34,885 nucleotides of DNA from CAYQMF01 sp964418595 (lineage in GTDB: Bacteria > Planctomycetota > UBA1135 > UBA2386). Positions 15,948-24,849 of the stretch are shown piece after piece (position 1 is the first letter of the stretch; each line of letters starts with the position of its first letter). The translations under genes and the position numbers were made by a program. The notes beneath the pieces were generated by a model. It ran no database searches and was not told the origin of the DNA. It saw only the letters and a program-made list of their open reading frames with translations. The stretch covers positions 1 through 34,885 of the forward strand of contig CAYQMF010000066.1 of the NCBI GenBank assembly GCA_964418595.1. Direction: 5' to 3'.

Positions 15948-16961
15948 CTAGGGCGCGACCCCGAGCACCGCGTTGCTCGACGCCAGCCCTGCCGGCGCGC
16001 CGCCGTCGAGGATCCACGCCTGCGCGTAGATCCGCGACGCCGGTGCCATCGGCGCCGTCTGCAGAAACGCGAAGTCCGCTCCGCCGGCGCCGTCGATGGG
16101 CATTGGGACGATCACGTCGGGCGATGGCACCAGCGTGCCACCGAAGATCGGCAGCGACACCGCACTTGCGCCGAGCACCAGGACGGCCGGCGCGCCCGGC
16201 ACGGCGCGCGTCAGCCAGAACCGGTTGGTGCCGTTCAGCGCCAACGGCCCCGACCCCTGGAGGCGGGGAATGCCGAGGGTCCCGGCAGACCCCGACCCGA
16301 GGTCGCTCCAGCGGCCATTCGGCTCCCACTCCAGGCGCACGTCGTCGAAGTTGACCTCGATCCCTGGCGCCGCGTTCCGGTTGAGCAACCGGATGCGCAG
16401 CGGCTGCCCAGCCTGCGCGTGCGACGCGCCGATCTCGACCTCGATGCGTGACCGCAGGAAGCGACCCTCGGCGGGCAGCAGCGTGTTCGCGTCGGCGGCG
16501 ATCACGACGCCGCCTGCCTGCAACTCGATCCGGTAGCCTGGAAAGCCCCCGAACAGGAACGGAGCCGCGACGTCGTTGGTGATGTTGCCGACGTCGACGG
16601 TGAGCGTGTAGCGCCGGTCGGTGCGCAGCACGTCGGCGAGCGTCTGCTGCAGACCCGCCTCCTGGCGCGCGAAGAACAACTGGTTGGCCTGATCGTCCAT
16701 CAGGAAGACCACTCCGACGTTCACGCCGTGCGGCGGCGGCACTGCATACAGGGTGGTCGTCGCCGGATGCAGCACGCCGATCGTGCGCGCGCCGTAGTTC
16801 AAGGGGCCGAACCCCGTCCAGCCTGGAGGCGGCGCGATGGTTGCGAAGGTCCCCGCCGGAATCGCTGGCGCCTCGAAGCTGTGGTTCGCGAGCGGGACCG
16901 GCGTCGCCTGCGCGCAGATGGCGGACGCCGTCACGGAGCAAAGGGTGAGCCGGGAGAGCAT
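15948..16961 (-). CDS. Exported beta-sandwich protein with the shared C-terminal module
   Basis: The 337-residue product has a signal peptide (1-19, ending SAICAQA). Residues 20-215 begin with the pattern NHSFEAPAIPAGTF and GWTGFGPLNYG and end with VNFDDVRLEW. This is the layout of carbohydrate-binding-like jelly-roll domains found in many exported proteins (similar to DUF642/PEP-CTERM-type domains). Residues about 228-337 are the module also seen in the sulfatase and others (NRFWLTRAVPGAPAVLVLG, MPIDGAGGADFAFLQ, IYAQAWILDGG, SSNAVLGV). It is in the same direction as the sulfatase 88 bases downstream and may share a transcript with it. The precise ligand is unknown. Confidence 0.8.
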   Translation of the reverse strand: MLSRLTLCSVTASAICAQATPVPLANHSFEAPAIPAGTFATIAPPPGWTGFGPLNYGARTIGVLHPATTTLYAVPPPHGVNVGVVFLMDDQANQLFFARQEAGLQQTLADVLRTDRRYTLTVDVGNITNDVAAPFLFGGFPGYRIELQAGGVVIAADANTLLPAEGRFLRSRIEVEIGASHAQAGQPLRIRLLNRNAAPGIEVNFDDVRLEWEPNGRWSDLGSGSAGTLGIPRLQGSGPLALNGTNRFWLTRAVPGAPAVLVLGASAVSLPIFGGTLVPSPDVIVPMPIDGAGGADFAFLQTAPMAPASRIYAQAWILDGGAPAGLASSNAVLGVAP

Positions 16962-17072
16962 GGGTGGAGCGTGAAGGCTACCCGCGAACGGCCGCGAGAT
17001 GGCGAACGCGACGCCGGCCCGCCGGATGCCCCGCGCGAGGGTGCTTCGGGCCTGCTCGCTCCGATCGCCGCC

Positions 17073-17978
17073 TCAGCGCGGCGTCTCCTTGATCCCCAAC
17101 GTCGCGTAGATCTGCCGCGTCGCGTCGCTCTGGTTGAGCGTGTAGTAGTGGATGCCGGCGACGCGGTTGTCGAGCAGATCCCGCGACTGCTCGGTCGCCC
17201 AGTGGATGCCGACGCGCCGCATCGCATCCTCGTCGTCGCCGCAGCGCTGGATCGCCTTGATCAACCGCGCCGGGAAGCGCGCGCCGAGCGCGAGTTCGGC
17301 CATGCGCTTCATGCCCTTGAGCGTCGTCACCGGCATGATCCCGGCGAGGATCGGCACCTTGATCCCGGCCAGCGCGCAGCGCTCGCGGAAGTCGTAGAAG
17401 TCGCGATTGTCGAAGAAGAGCTGCGTGACGATGTAGTCGGCGCCCGCCTCGACCTTCGCCTTGAGGTGGTCCATCTCGACCAGCCGGTTGGGGGTCGCGG
17501 GGTGACCCTCGGGGAAGCCGGCCACCCCCACCCCGAAGCCGCGCGGGTCGGGGTGCGCCTTGTTGGCGTTGAACGCCTGGATGAAGGTCACGAGATCGGC
17601 CGCGTGGCGGAAGTCGTCGGCGCTGCGATCGTGTTCGACCCCGCGCGGCGGATCGCCGCCCAGCGCCAGGATGTTGCTCACCCCCGCCTGCGCGTAGCGG
17701 CGCAGGATCGCCTCGATCTCGCCGCGCTTGTGGCACACGCAGGTGAGGTGCGGCACCGTCTCGACGCTGGTGGTCTGCTTGATGCGCACCACGAGGTCGT
17801 GCGTGAGTTCGCGCGTCGACCCGCCCGCGCCGTAGGTGACCGACACGAACGACGGCTTGAGCGCCTGGAGGTCGGCGATCGTGCCGTACAGCTTCTCTGC
17901 GCCCTCCTGGTTCTTGGGCGGGAAGAACTCGAACGAGAAGGTCGAGGGGTACTGCTGGAAGACGTCGCGGATGTGCAT
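17073..17978 (-). CDS. metF: Methylenetetrahydrofolate reductase
   Basis: The 301-residue product matches MetF in length (E. coli about 296) and motifs: TFSFEFFPPK with catalytic E17, SVTYGAGGSTR (46-56), LALGGDPP with D109, and DYIVTQLFFDN in the middle of the barrel. It reduces 5,10-methylene-THF to 5-methyl-THF with FAD and NAD(P)H, feeding methionine synthesis in the cytoplasm. The ATG at 17978 gives the family N-terminus; no good Shine-Dalgarno sequence precedes it, and the open frame further upstream has no homologous look. It is divergent from the gene at 18095. The following gene on the same strand (16961) encodes an unrelated exported protein, so metF is probably on its own. Confidence 0.95.
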   Translation of the reverse strand: MHIRDVFQQYPSTFSFEFFPPKNQEGAEKLYGTIADLQALKPSFVSVTYGAGGSTRELTHDLVVRIKQTTSVETVPHLTCVCHKRGEIEAILRRYAQAGVSNILALGGDPPRGVEHDRSADDFRHAADLVTFIQAFNANKAHPDPRGFGVGVAGFPEGHPATPNRLVEMDHLKAKVEAGADYIVTQLFFDNRDFYDFRERCALAGIKVPILAGIMPVTTLKGMKRMAELALGARFPARLIKAIQRCGDDEDAMRRVGIHWATEQSRDLLDNRVAGIHYYTLNQSDATRQIYATLGIKETPR

Positions 17979-18094
17979 GTCGCCGTGGGGGATTATCGGC
18001 AAGTGCGGCGTGCGGGCCACGGTGCGCCTGCAGAGATACGGCCAGATCTGGACCCGCACGGAACTGGCGTTCTCTCGGCGGCTACGCTTCGACC

Positions 18095-20641
18095 ATGGCA
18101 TCCGCATCGGCCGGACGACCCACGGCGCTGCTGATCCTGGCAGGCGCGCTCGTCGCTGGCGGCGCGGCGCTCGTCCTCGCATGGCCTGCGGGGTTGGAGG
18201 ACGCCGAACCCCGCGACGCGATCCGCGACGAGCTGTCGCCGAGTCCGGCGACAGCACCGACGACGGCGGCCGCCGTGATCATCGCCCGCTGCGTCGATCG
18301 CCACACGTCCACGCCGATCGCCGGGTGCGAGGTGTTCCTGTCGGCCCAGGAAGACGCGCCCGGAGTCCGGCCGACCCGCCCAGAGCGACTGGGTCCGTTC
18401 ACCAGTGACGGCGAAGGCCGAGTGCGGATCGAGCCGACGACGACGGGGTGGCACTGCGCGTTGTTCCTTCGCGCAGATGGCTTCGTCCCGGCAACGCGCG
18501 ACCTCACGCCGTCGCAAGCAACCGGTGGGGACCTCGGCGACATCCGCCTCCGCCGTGGCACCAGGGTGGTCGGCAGGGTGATCGACACCGGCGGCGTGCC
18601 GCAGCCGGGTGTATCCCTGGGCGCCGGACACTTCGAGGATCAGGATCGATGGCGGTCCGGAGCGGCGCATTCCGCCGCGGATGGCACCTTCGATCTCGGC
18701 TGCCTTCTCCCGGGGTCGTACGGGCTCTCGGTCGGGTACGGTCGCGCGCTGCGGTCGCCGCTCACGTTCGAGGTCGACGCCGACAAGGAAGCGATGGACG
18801 TGACCGTCACCCTCTTCTCCGAGGCCGAGGTACCGATCAACGAAGGGGTCGTCGTCGACGACGAGGGCCAACCGCTGGCAGGCGTGCGCCTGATGGGCAA
18901 GTTGATGTTCGCGGACAACATGGTCACGGACGCGAACGGCCGCTTCCGCCACGTCGTCGGGCCGGCGAGCGAGCCGCGCGTCCACTACTACCCGGAGGTG
19001 GAAGGCTACGAGTGGGTCGACGGCATGGAGACGGTCTGGCCCGCGGGCTCGCGCGCCATCGAGTTCCGCATGCGACGCGTCCCGTCCCGATCGCTCGACC
19101 TTCGCGTGGTCGACGGAACCACCGACAACCCGGTCGAGGCGTTCGAGGCAGTGTGCATCGAACGCCCGGCTCGCTTCGTGCGGCACGAGATGGGCTGGAT
19201 GGGCCGCGTGCACGCGCTGGGCTCGCATCAAGACGGACGCGTACGCCTGGAAGGCCTCACTCCGGACACGACGGCCGTCGTGGTCCGTTCCGCGGGCGAC
19301 CCAGCCCTGGTGGCCTTCGCCGAACTGGCGCCCGGGGCCAGCGAGCTGACCGTACGCACGCCCGCTGCCGGTGAGCGGACGATCGAACTCGTCGGAGCTG
19401 CAGGTGCACCCATCGCCGACTCCCTCGTCGAGCTGCTCCTGCCCCTGGACGACAGGCCGCTGTCGTCGGATTCGAACGCAATCGCCGACCTACGGTCGTG
19501 GACCCCGTACCTCGACAGCCAGCACGCCGTGACCGTGCACGCGGTGCGCAGCGACGCCACGGGTCGGGCCGTGCTGCGCGGCCCGCTCGGTCGCCCCCTC
19601 GTTGTCCGCGTCGTGGGTCGCGGCCACGTTCCCACGTTGCTCTCGCCGGTGACCCTCGCCGGCCGACCCATCCGGGTCCTCGTGCGAGCCGGCGGCACGC
19701 TGGTCGGCAGACTCCCGGCGGCACTCCGTGCCGGGCTCGGCGACGTCGCCCAAGAGCCACCCGAGTCCTACACGCTCAGGTTCATGCGTTCACCACAATG
19801 GCCGGAAGCGCTCGGGTACGCCTGCGCCCAGGACCCGGACGGCTACGGGCTGACGCTCGTGACGGAGCACCATGCGCCAGGCCTGACCGACGTGGGCCTA
19901 CCGGAGTGGAAGTCGCTGCCGAGCCTTCGCCACGTCTTCGCGGTCGGACCCGATGGGAACTTCAGGATCGAAGGGATCGAACCGGGGAAATGGAGAATCA
20001 GACTGTCGCTCCCGACGCGCGATGGCTTCCCCAACCGACTCGAACTCGGCACGCTCGCGAACCTCCGCGACGGCGAGACGCGATCACTCCAAGGCACCGC
20101 GCATCTGGAGCCCGCCGTCGTCACCGGCGTCGTGACCGTCGACGGGGTTCCGTTCGCCGACCGCGTCGTCGGCTTCACGCCGACCTCGTTCCGGAGCGGG
20201 TTGGAACTGTTCAGGGACCGCATCACCTGCGAGACCGACCCCGCGGGTCGCTTCGCGGTCCGCCTCCTCGCCGGCCGCTGGCAGGCCGCCGTCGTGGCGC
20301 GCGGGGTGCCCACGGATGACCACGCCGCGTGGATCTCCCTTCCGACCCAGGTCGAGGTGCAGCCCGGCGTCGCGCAGGTCGCTGACATCACGTTCTCACG
20401 CCGACGCATCACGTTCCGCCTCCTCGACGCGGCGCAGACGCCGCTGCCGTTCCTGCGCGTGAACGTCCGCGTCGGCTCCGATCGGCTCGACGTGCTCGCC
20501 GACTGCGACGGCCGCTTCGTGCTCGACCCGTTCGCCACCGACGCCACCACCGTGCATCTCCGCGCCGACGCCGGCTCCGCCTCGGCGCCCGTGCCCGACG
20601 AACCGCGCGACCCGATCGTCGACGTGGTCCTGACGAAGTAG
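18095..20641 (+). CDS. Membrane-anchored protein with multiple carboxypeptidase-regulatory-like beta domains
   Basis: The 848-residue product has one N-terminal transmembrane segment (about 9-31) and then a long extracytoplasmic part made of repeated transthyretin-like/carboxypeptidase-regulatory-like domains. Recurrent units are VVGRVIDTGGVPQPGVSL, GVVVDDEGQPLAGVRL, TDANGRFRHV and PDGNFRIEGIEPGKW. Such domains act as spacers, binding platforms or parts of large surface proteins; no catalytic motif is seen. It is similar in design to the product of 31577-33964. It is divergent from metF, with a 116-base gap. The ATG at 18095 places the anchor at the very start of the protein. Confidence 0.8.
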   Translation: MASASAGRPTALLILAGALVAGGAALVLAWPAGLEDAEPRDAIRDELSPSPATAPTTAAAVIIARCVDRHTSTPIAGCEVFLSAQEDAPGVRPTRPERLGPFTSDGEGRVRIEPTTTGWHCALFLRADGFVPATRDLTPSQATGGDLGDIRLRRGTRVVGRVIDTGGVPQPGVSLGAGHFEDQDRWRSGAAHSAADGTFDLGCLLPGSYGLSVGYGRALRSPLTFEVDADKEAMDVTVTLFSEAEVPINEGVVVDDEGQPLAGVRLMGKLMFADNMVTDANGRFRHVVGPASEPRVHYYPEVEGYEWVDGMETVWPAGSRAIEFRMRRVPSRSLDLRVVDGTTDNPVEAFEAVCIERPARFVRHEMGWMGRVHALGSHQDGRVRLEGLTPDTTAVVVRSAGDPALVAFAELAPGASELTVRTPAAGERTIELVGAAGAPIADSLVELLLPLDDRPLSSDSNAIADLRSWTPYLDSQHAVTVHAVRSDATGRAVLRGPLGRPLVVRVVGRGHVPTLLSPVTLAGRPIRVLVRAGGTLVGRLPAALRAGLGDVAQEPPESYTLRFMRSPQWPEALGYACAQDPDGYGLTLVTEHHAPGLTDVGLPEWKSLPSLRHVFAVGPDGNFRIEGIEPGKWRIRLSLPTRDGFPNRLELGTLANLRDGETRSLQGTAHLEPAVVTGVVTVDGVPFADRVVGFTPTSFRSGLELFRDRITCETDPAGRFAVRLLAGRWQAAVVARGVPTDDHAAWISLPTQVEVQPGVAQVADITFSRRRITFRLLDAAQTPLPFLRVNVRVGSDRLDVLADCDGRFVLDPFATDATTVHLRADAGSASAPVPDEPRDPIVDVVLTK

Positions 20642-20727
20642 GAACGACCGCCAGACCGGCGCCAGGCACAGCTCTGGCAGGATCTCGACTGGCAGTCGCC
20701 CCCACCCACGCGTAGACACGCGCACCC

Positions 20728-22011
20728 GTGTCCGACCCGCGCCCCTCCGCCGCCCGCCCCCAGGGCCTGCTCGCCACCGCGCTCCTGTTCGCCCTGTTCG
20801 CGAGCTACGGGATCTTGAAGCCGCTGCGCGACGACGTCGGCCAGTACTTCGGCCGCGACATCCTGCCGCGCGTGTGGCTCGGCACTGCGATCGTCACGGT
20901 GATCGTCACCGCGCTGCTCAGCGCGGCGATCGCGCGCTGGCCGCGGCGGCGGGTGGCGCCGTTCGTGTTCGCGGCGTTCGCGGCGCTCACCGCGGGCGCG
21001 TGGGTGTTCTACGACGCGCTCGCGCCGGCCGAGCACGCCGAGGGCAAGGCGTTCTGGCTGCCGGCCTGCTTCTACTGTTGGGTGAGCACCTACCTCATGG
21101 TCGGGCTCGCGCTGTTCTGGGGGCTGATGGCCGACCTGTACGGCAGCGCCGCGGGCAAGCGCACGTTCGGGCCGATCGCGGTCGGCGGCACGCTGGGGCA
21201 GCTCGGCGGCGCCGCGTTCACGGGGCACGGGGCGGAAGCGCTCGGGCGCTACGCGGTGCTCGGAGTGGCGGTGGCGCTGCTGCTCGTGGCGGCAGCGCTG
21301 TGCGTGGCGTTGCTGGCGCGGTCCACGGCACGCGAAGCGCAGGCCCCTGGCGCGCGCGGCGGCGTCGGCGGCTCGTGGTTCGAAGGCTTCGCCGCCTCGC
21401 TGCGCAACCCGTACCTCGCGATGATCCTCGGCTACGTCGCACTGCAGAGCTTTGCGTCGGCGGTGGCCTCGCTCGAAGTCGTCGAGCCGGTGAAGGCTCA
21501 CTTCGGTGCCGACCGCGCGGCGCGCGTCGCGTTCAACGCGAGCGTGGACTTCTGGGCACAGGCCATCACGCTCGGTTTCCAGTTCGCACTCGTCGGCCCG
21601 CTCATGACGCGCTTCGGCATCGGCATCGCGCTCGCACTGCAGCCGCTCGCCTACGCCGTCGGCTTCGTCGCGCTCGCCTTCGCCACACCCGAGGCCTTCC
21701 TGGTGACGATCGCCTGCTTCGAGGTCGCCCGCCGCGCCACCAACTACGGCTTCGCCAAACCGAGCCGCGACGCGCTCTTCACCGTGTGCACGCCGAGCGA
21801 CAAGTACAAAGCCAAGAGCGTGATCGACGCCGCCGGCTTCCGCATCTTCGACTGGGTGTTCGGCGAGTCGACCAACGCATGGCGCCAGCCGGTCGCGGCG
21901 CTGGTGGGCGGCGGCGTGGCGGCCTCCGCGACGGTGGCGGTGCCGATCGCGCTCGCCTGGGCCGGGCTCAGCGCGTGGCTGGGGCGCATGCACCGGCGCC
22001 GCGGTGGGTGA
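20728..22011 (+). CDS. NTP/NDP exchange transporter-like (ADP/ATP carrier family) or MFS membrane protein
   Basis: The 427-residue product has about 11-12 transmembrane helices. The first carries SYGILKPLRDDVG, and a late one NYGFAKPSRDALFTV followed by PSDKYKAKSVIDA. These two motifs, GxxKPLRD early and KPSRDxLFT late, are typical of the bacterial/plastid ATP/ADP translocase family and its free-living relatives (COG3202). Family members in intracellular bacteria exchange ATP for ADP; in free-living bacteria the substrate is usually unknown. Translation starts at a GTG at 20728. A region of low identity in the middle (AREAQAPGARGG) is a cytoplasmic loop. No adjacent gene hints at the substrate. 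Confidence 0.8.
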   Translation: MSDPRPSAARPQGLLATALLFALFASYGILKPLRDDVGQYFGRDILPRVWLGTAIVTVIVTALLSAAIARWPRRRVAPFVFAAFAALTAGAWVFYDALAPAEHAEGKAFWLPACFYCWVSTYLMVGLALFWGLMADLYGSAAGKRTFGPIAVGGTLGQLGGAAFTGHGAEALGRYAVLGVAVALLLVAAALCVALLARSTAREAQAPGARGGVGGSWFEGFAASLRNPYLAMILGYVALQSFASAVASLEVVEPVKAHFGADRAARVAFNASVDFWAQAITLGFQFALVGPLMTRFGIGIALALQPLAYAVGFVALAFATPEAFLVTIACFEVARRATNYGFAKPSRDALFTVCTPSDKYKAKSVIDAAGFRIFDWVFGESTNAWRQPVAALVGGGVAASATVAVPIALAWAGLSAWLGRMHRRRGG

Positions 22012-22344
22012 CCGGGTTGCCGCGGGGCCACCGACCCTTCACTCGCAGGTTGCAAGAGCCGCCGTCGGCGGCGACCATCGGCAAGGAGCCGCCCTCGTCG
22101 AGGCGCGCACGCTAGGGATCGCCGGAGTCCGTCACAAGCCGTGACGGTTCGGTGGAGCCGCGCGGTTGAGGCATGTCCCATCGCGACCGGCGGCCGGTCA
22201 ACCAGAAGTTGTGCTGCGCTGCGCGCGGCCAGAAGAGGCCGCCGGCGATGGTGAACTTCCGCGGCCTGAGTAAGGAACCGTCCGTGCGGGACACCTGGAC
22301 ATCGGACCGACTACCGGCACCCTCGAACCGACCGGCGAACCATC
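22012..22344. other. 333-base intergenic region with inverted repeats
   Basis: No gene with protein-like character was found, although a 60-codon minus-strand frame (22112-22294) is open. Three inverted repeats are visible: a 6-base stem with a 3-base loop at 22058-22072; a perfect 7-base stem (CCGTCAC/GTGACGG) with a 5-base loop at 22129-22147; and a 9-base pair of arms (CCGGCGGCC at 22187-22195, GGCCGCCGG at 22237-22245) enclosing 41 bases. The last part must carry the promoter of the 22345 gene. The hairpins lack T-tracts, so they are not classical intrinsic terminators. Confidence 0.5.
22129..22147. repeat. Perfect 7-base inverted repeat with 5-base loop
   Basis: CCGTCAC and GTGACGG flank AAGCC. 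It lies 118 bases after the transporter stop and could help transcription end there or act as a protein-binding palindrome. There is no T-tract after it. Confidence 0.35.
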
Positions 22345-24849
22345 ATGTGTACTTCCATCCGCAATTCCGACGTTTCGCGCTCCCGCGCTTCGAATCCCCC
22401 GGCCGCCGCGCGCTGGCTCGCGGTGGCCGCCACGCTCGTCGCCACGACCGGCTTCACGCAAGCGCAGTGTGCTCTGCAGTGGCAGCCGGGCTCCGTGTCG
22501 GCAGGCGTCAACGGCTACAACGGCACCCAGGGCGTGATGTACGCCTCCACCGTCTGGGACCCTGACGGCGCCGGACCGGCACCCGCGTTGCTCGTGCTCG
22601 CCGGTCTGTTCGCCACCGCTGGCGGCACCTCGGCCAACAACATCGCGGCCTACGACCCGGTCGCCGCAACCTGGTCGAGCCTTGGGGCCGGCACGAACAA
22701 CCGCGTGCGCGCGCTCGCCGTGCTCGCCAGCGGCGAGCTCGTGGCGGGTGGTGCCTTCACGAGTGCGGGGGGAATCACGGTCAACGGGATCGCCACTTGG
22801 AACGGCGCTGGCTGGTCCGGCGTCGGGGGTGGTGTCACCGGGTCCTCTGGCGAGGTGCGGGGTCTGGCCGCGCTGCGGAACGGCGACCTCGTCGCCGGCG
22901 GCTTCTTCACAACGGCCGGGACGACCAGCGCCAACAACATCGCGCGCTGGGATGCCACGGCGGCGACCTGGTCCGCCCTGGGCAGCGGCGTCCCAGGCGG
23001 CGTCTACTCCCTGGCCGTGCGCCCGAACGGTGACGTCATTGCCGGCTCGCTCTCGAGCCTGACGCGGTGGGACGGCGCGACCTGGTCGTCGACGGGCACG
23101 CTGTCGGCGAACGGGGCACAGCCCCAGGTCAACGCCTTGGCGATCGCGAGCAACGGCGACGTGCTGGCCGCAGGTGCCTTCCTGTCGATCAACGGCCAGA
23201 CCGTCAATCGGGTGGCACGCTGGAACGGCACGACCTGGTCGGCGCTCGGCGTAGGCTCGAGCGTCAACGTCGCCGCGATCGGCGAACTCGCGAACGGTGA
23301 CGTCGTCGCAGGCGGTCAGTACCCCGGCAGCAACGCGAGGTTCGTGGCACGGTGGAACGGCAGCGCCTGGAACCCGATGGCCGGCGGCACGACGTGGCAG
23401 CCGCAGACGTTCGCGTCGATGCCGAACGGCACGCTGGTGGCCGGCGGCGTCGGGCTCTTGTTCTGGAACGGCGCGTCGTGGTCGGCGCTGCCAGGAGTCA
23501 GCGCCGCAACCTTCGCACTGGCGAGCAAGCCCGACGGGCGATTTGTCGCGGGCGGACGCTTCCTTGCCGCGGGGGGTCAGCAGGCCAACCTCGTCGCCGA
23601 GTGGGACGGCAGCAACTGGAACCCGCTCGGCCCAGGCATTCCGCTCGGCACCCAGGCTAGCAACGCACTGGTCACTGCGCTCTGCGCAGCGCCGAACGGC
23701 GACGTGTTCGCCGGTGGTTCGTTCGGCAGTGGCACGAGCACGCAGGGCATCGCGCGTTGGAACGGCAGTAGCTGGAATCCGATGGCATCGGGAGTCATCG
23801 GGCAGGTCCTCAGCATGGCGCTCATGCCGAACGGCGACCTCATCGTCGGCGGCATCTTCCAGTCCCCCGCCAACAACATCGCACGTTGGGACGGCAGTGC
23901 GTGGCACCCCCTCGGTCAGGGCATCGGCCAGCCCGGCGTCAGCGGCAACATCGTGCGTGCGCTCGCGGTATTGCCGAACGGGGACCTCGTCGCCGGCGGC
24001 TCGTTCTCGATCGCGGGCGGAGTCAACGTCGGCTACGGCATCGCGCGCTGGAACGGCGCGACCTGGGCGCCGATGGGCTTGAACAGCGGCGTGGACGCCC
24101 TGACCGTCCGATCGAACGGCGACTTGATCGCCAGCAGCGCGGGTCTCCTGCGCTGGAATGGCACGGCGTGGTCGCCGCTCGGCGCCACGTCCGGGGCTAC
24201 GGCACTCATGTCGCTGCCAAATGGCGATGTCGTAGCCACGGGCTCGTTCACGCAGCAGGGCGGCGTGGTCTGCAATGGCATCGCGCGCTGGAACGGCAGT
24301 GTCTGGTCCGCGTTCGGTACGGGGTTGGCGGGCGGCGTCGGTCAGGCACTCGCCGTCGGACCGCTCGGCGAACTCGCGGTTGGCGGAGACTTCCGCACGG
24401 TCAATGGCGGGCCCTCGGCATTCGTCGCCCGGCTGCGGACACCGTGCTTGGCGAGCGCCGTCTCGCAGCCCTCCGGCTGCACCGCAGGCGGCCCGACGCT
24501 CACCGCCGACCGCCTGCCTTGGGTTGGCGGTACCTTCCGCTCGAGTTGCAGCGGCATGGCAGCGACGTCCATCGGCCTCGCGGCGCTCGGCGCCTCACCG
24601 CTGGCCCTGCCGCTGTCGCTCGTGCATCCCGCGGGCGCGCCCGGTTGTCTGCTCCTCGCCAGCCCGGACATCACGCTGTTCGTACTGCCGGTGGGCGGCA
24701 CGGCGACGCTTCAGTTCGGCGTCCCGAACGACTCGGGTCTCGTCGGCGGCGTGCTGCGTCACCAGATGCTCGAATGCGAACTCTCGGGCCTGAACCTCAC
24801 GAGCCTCGAGTCTTCGAATGGGCTGACGCTGACGGTCGGGATGTTCTAG
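22345..24849 (+). CDS. Exported protein with 13 W(N/D)G..W propeller-like repeats and C-terminal module
   Basis: The 834-residue product has an extended signal peptide ending near FTQAQ (about residue 41). Residues about 80-690 contain 13 repeats of roughly 45-50 residues with the core V.AL...PNGDLVAGGSF followed by a line such as NIARWDGSAW and PLG.G. The GDLVAGG strand plus W(N/D)G..W turn resembles the delta-60/kelch-type blades that fold as beta-propellers, often binding or adhesion platforms. The last about 138 residues (LPWVGGTFRSSCSG, LPLSLVHPAGAPGCLLLASPD, QFGVPNDSGLVGG) are the lineage-type C-terminal module. It may be a secreted adhesin or scaffold. The neighbouring upstream gap of 333 bases holds its promoter. 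No catalytic residues were recognised. Confidence 0.8.
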   Translation: MCTSIRNSDVSRSRASNPPAAARWLAVAATLVATTGFTQAQCALQWQPGSVSAGVNGYNGTQGVMYASTVWDPDGAGPAPALLVLAGLFATAGGTSANNIAAYDPVAATWSSLGAGTNNRVRALAVLASGELVAGGAFTSAGGITVNGIATWNGAGWSGVGGGVTGSSGEVRGLAALRNGDLVAGGFFTTAGTTSANNIARWDATAATWSALGSGVPGGVYSLAVRPNGDVIAGSLSSLTRWDGATWSSTGTLSANGAQPQVNALAIASNGDVLAAGAFLSINGQTVNRVARWNGTTWSALGVGSSVNVAAIGELANGDVVAGGQYPGSNARFVARWNGSAWNPMAGGTTWQPQTFASMPNGTLVAGGVGLLFWNGASWSALPGVSAATFALASKPDGRFVAGGRFLAAGGQQANLVAEWDGSNWNPLGPGIPLGTQASNALVTALCAAPNGDVFAGGSFGSGTSTQGIARWNGSSWNPMASGVIGQVLSMALMPNGDLIVGGIFQSPANNIARWDGSAWHPLGQGIGQPGVSGNIVRALAVLPNGDLVAGGSFSIAGGVNVGYGIARWNGATWAPMGLNSGVDALTVRSNGDLIASSAGLLRWNGTAWSPLGATSGATALMSLPNGDVVATGSFTQQGGVVCNGIARWNGSVWSAFGTGLAGGVGQALAVGPLGELAVGGDFRTVNGGPSAFVARLRTPCLASAVSQPSGCTAGGPTLTADRLPWVGGTFRSSCSGMAATSIGLAALGASPLALPLSLVHPAGAPGCLLLASPDITLFVLPVGGTATLQFGVPNDSGLVGGVLRHQMLECELSGLNLTSLESSNGLTLTVGMF
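22600..24430 (+). repeat. Coding repeats of about 140-150 bases inside the propeller-like gene
   Basis: Thirteen units are read in one frame, each ending in a codon block for W(N/D)G..W. Related runs such as CGCGCGCTGGAACGGC recur on the DNA level, but most units are diverged, so the array is an old duplication rather than a recent tandem expansion. Confidence 0.6.

Noticed and set aside
17979..18094. Riboswitch upstream of metF (SAM or SAH type)
   Set aside because: The 116-base gap shows no recognisable conserved core of those riboswitches and no terminator hairpin with T-tract.
22345..24849. CRISPR array or tandem DNA repeat
   Set aside because: The repeat units are coding, diverged and of variable length, with no regular spacers.
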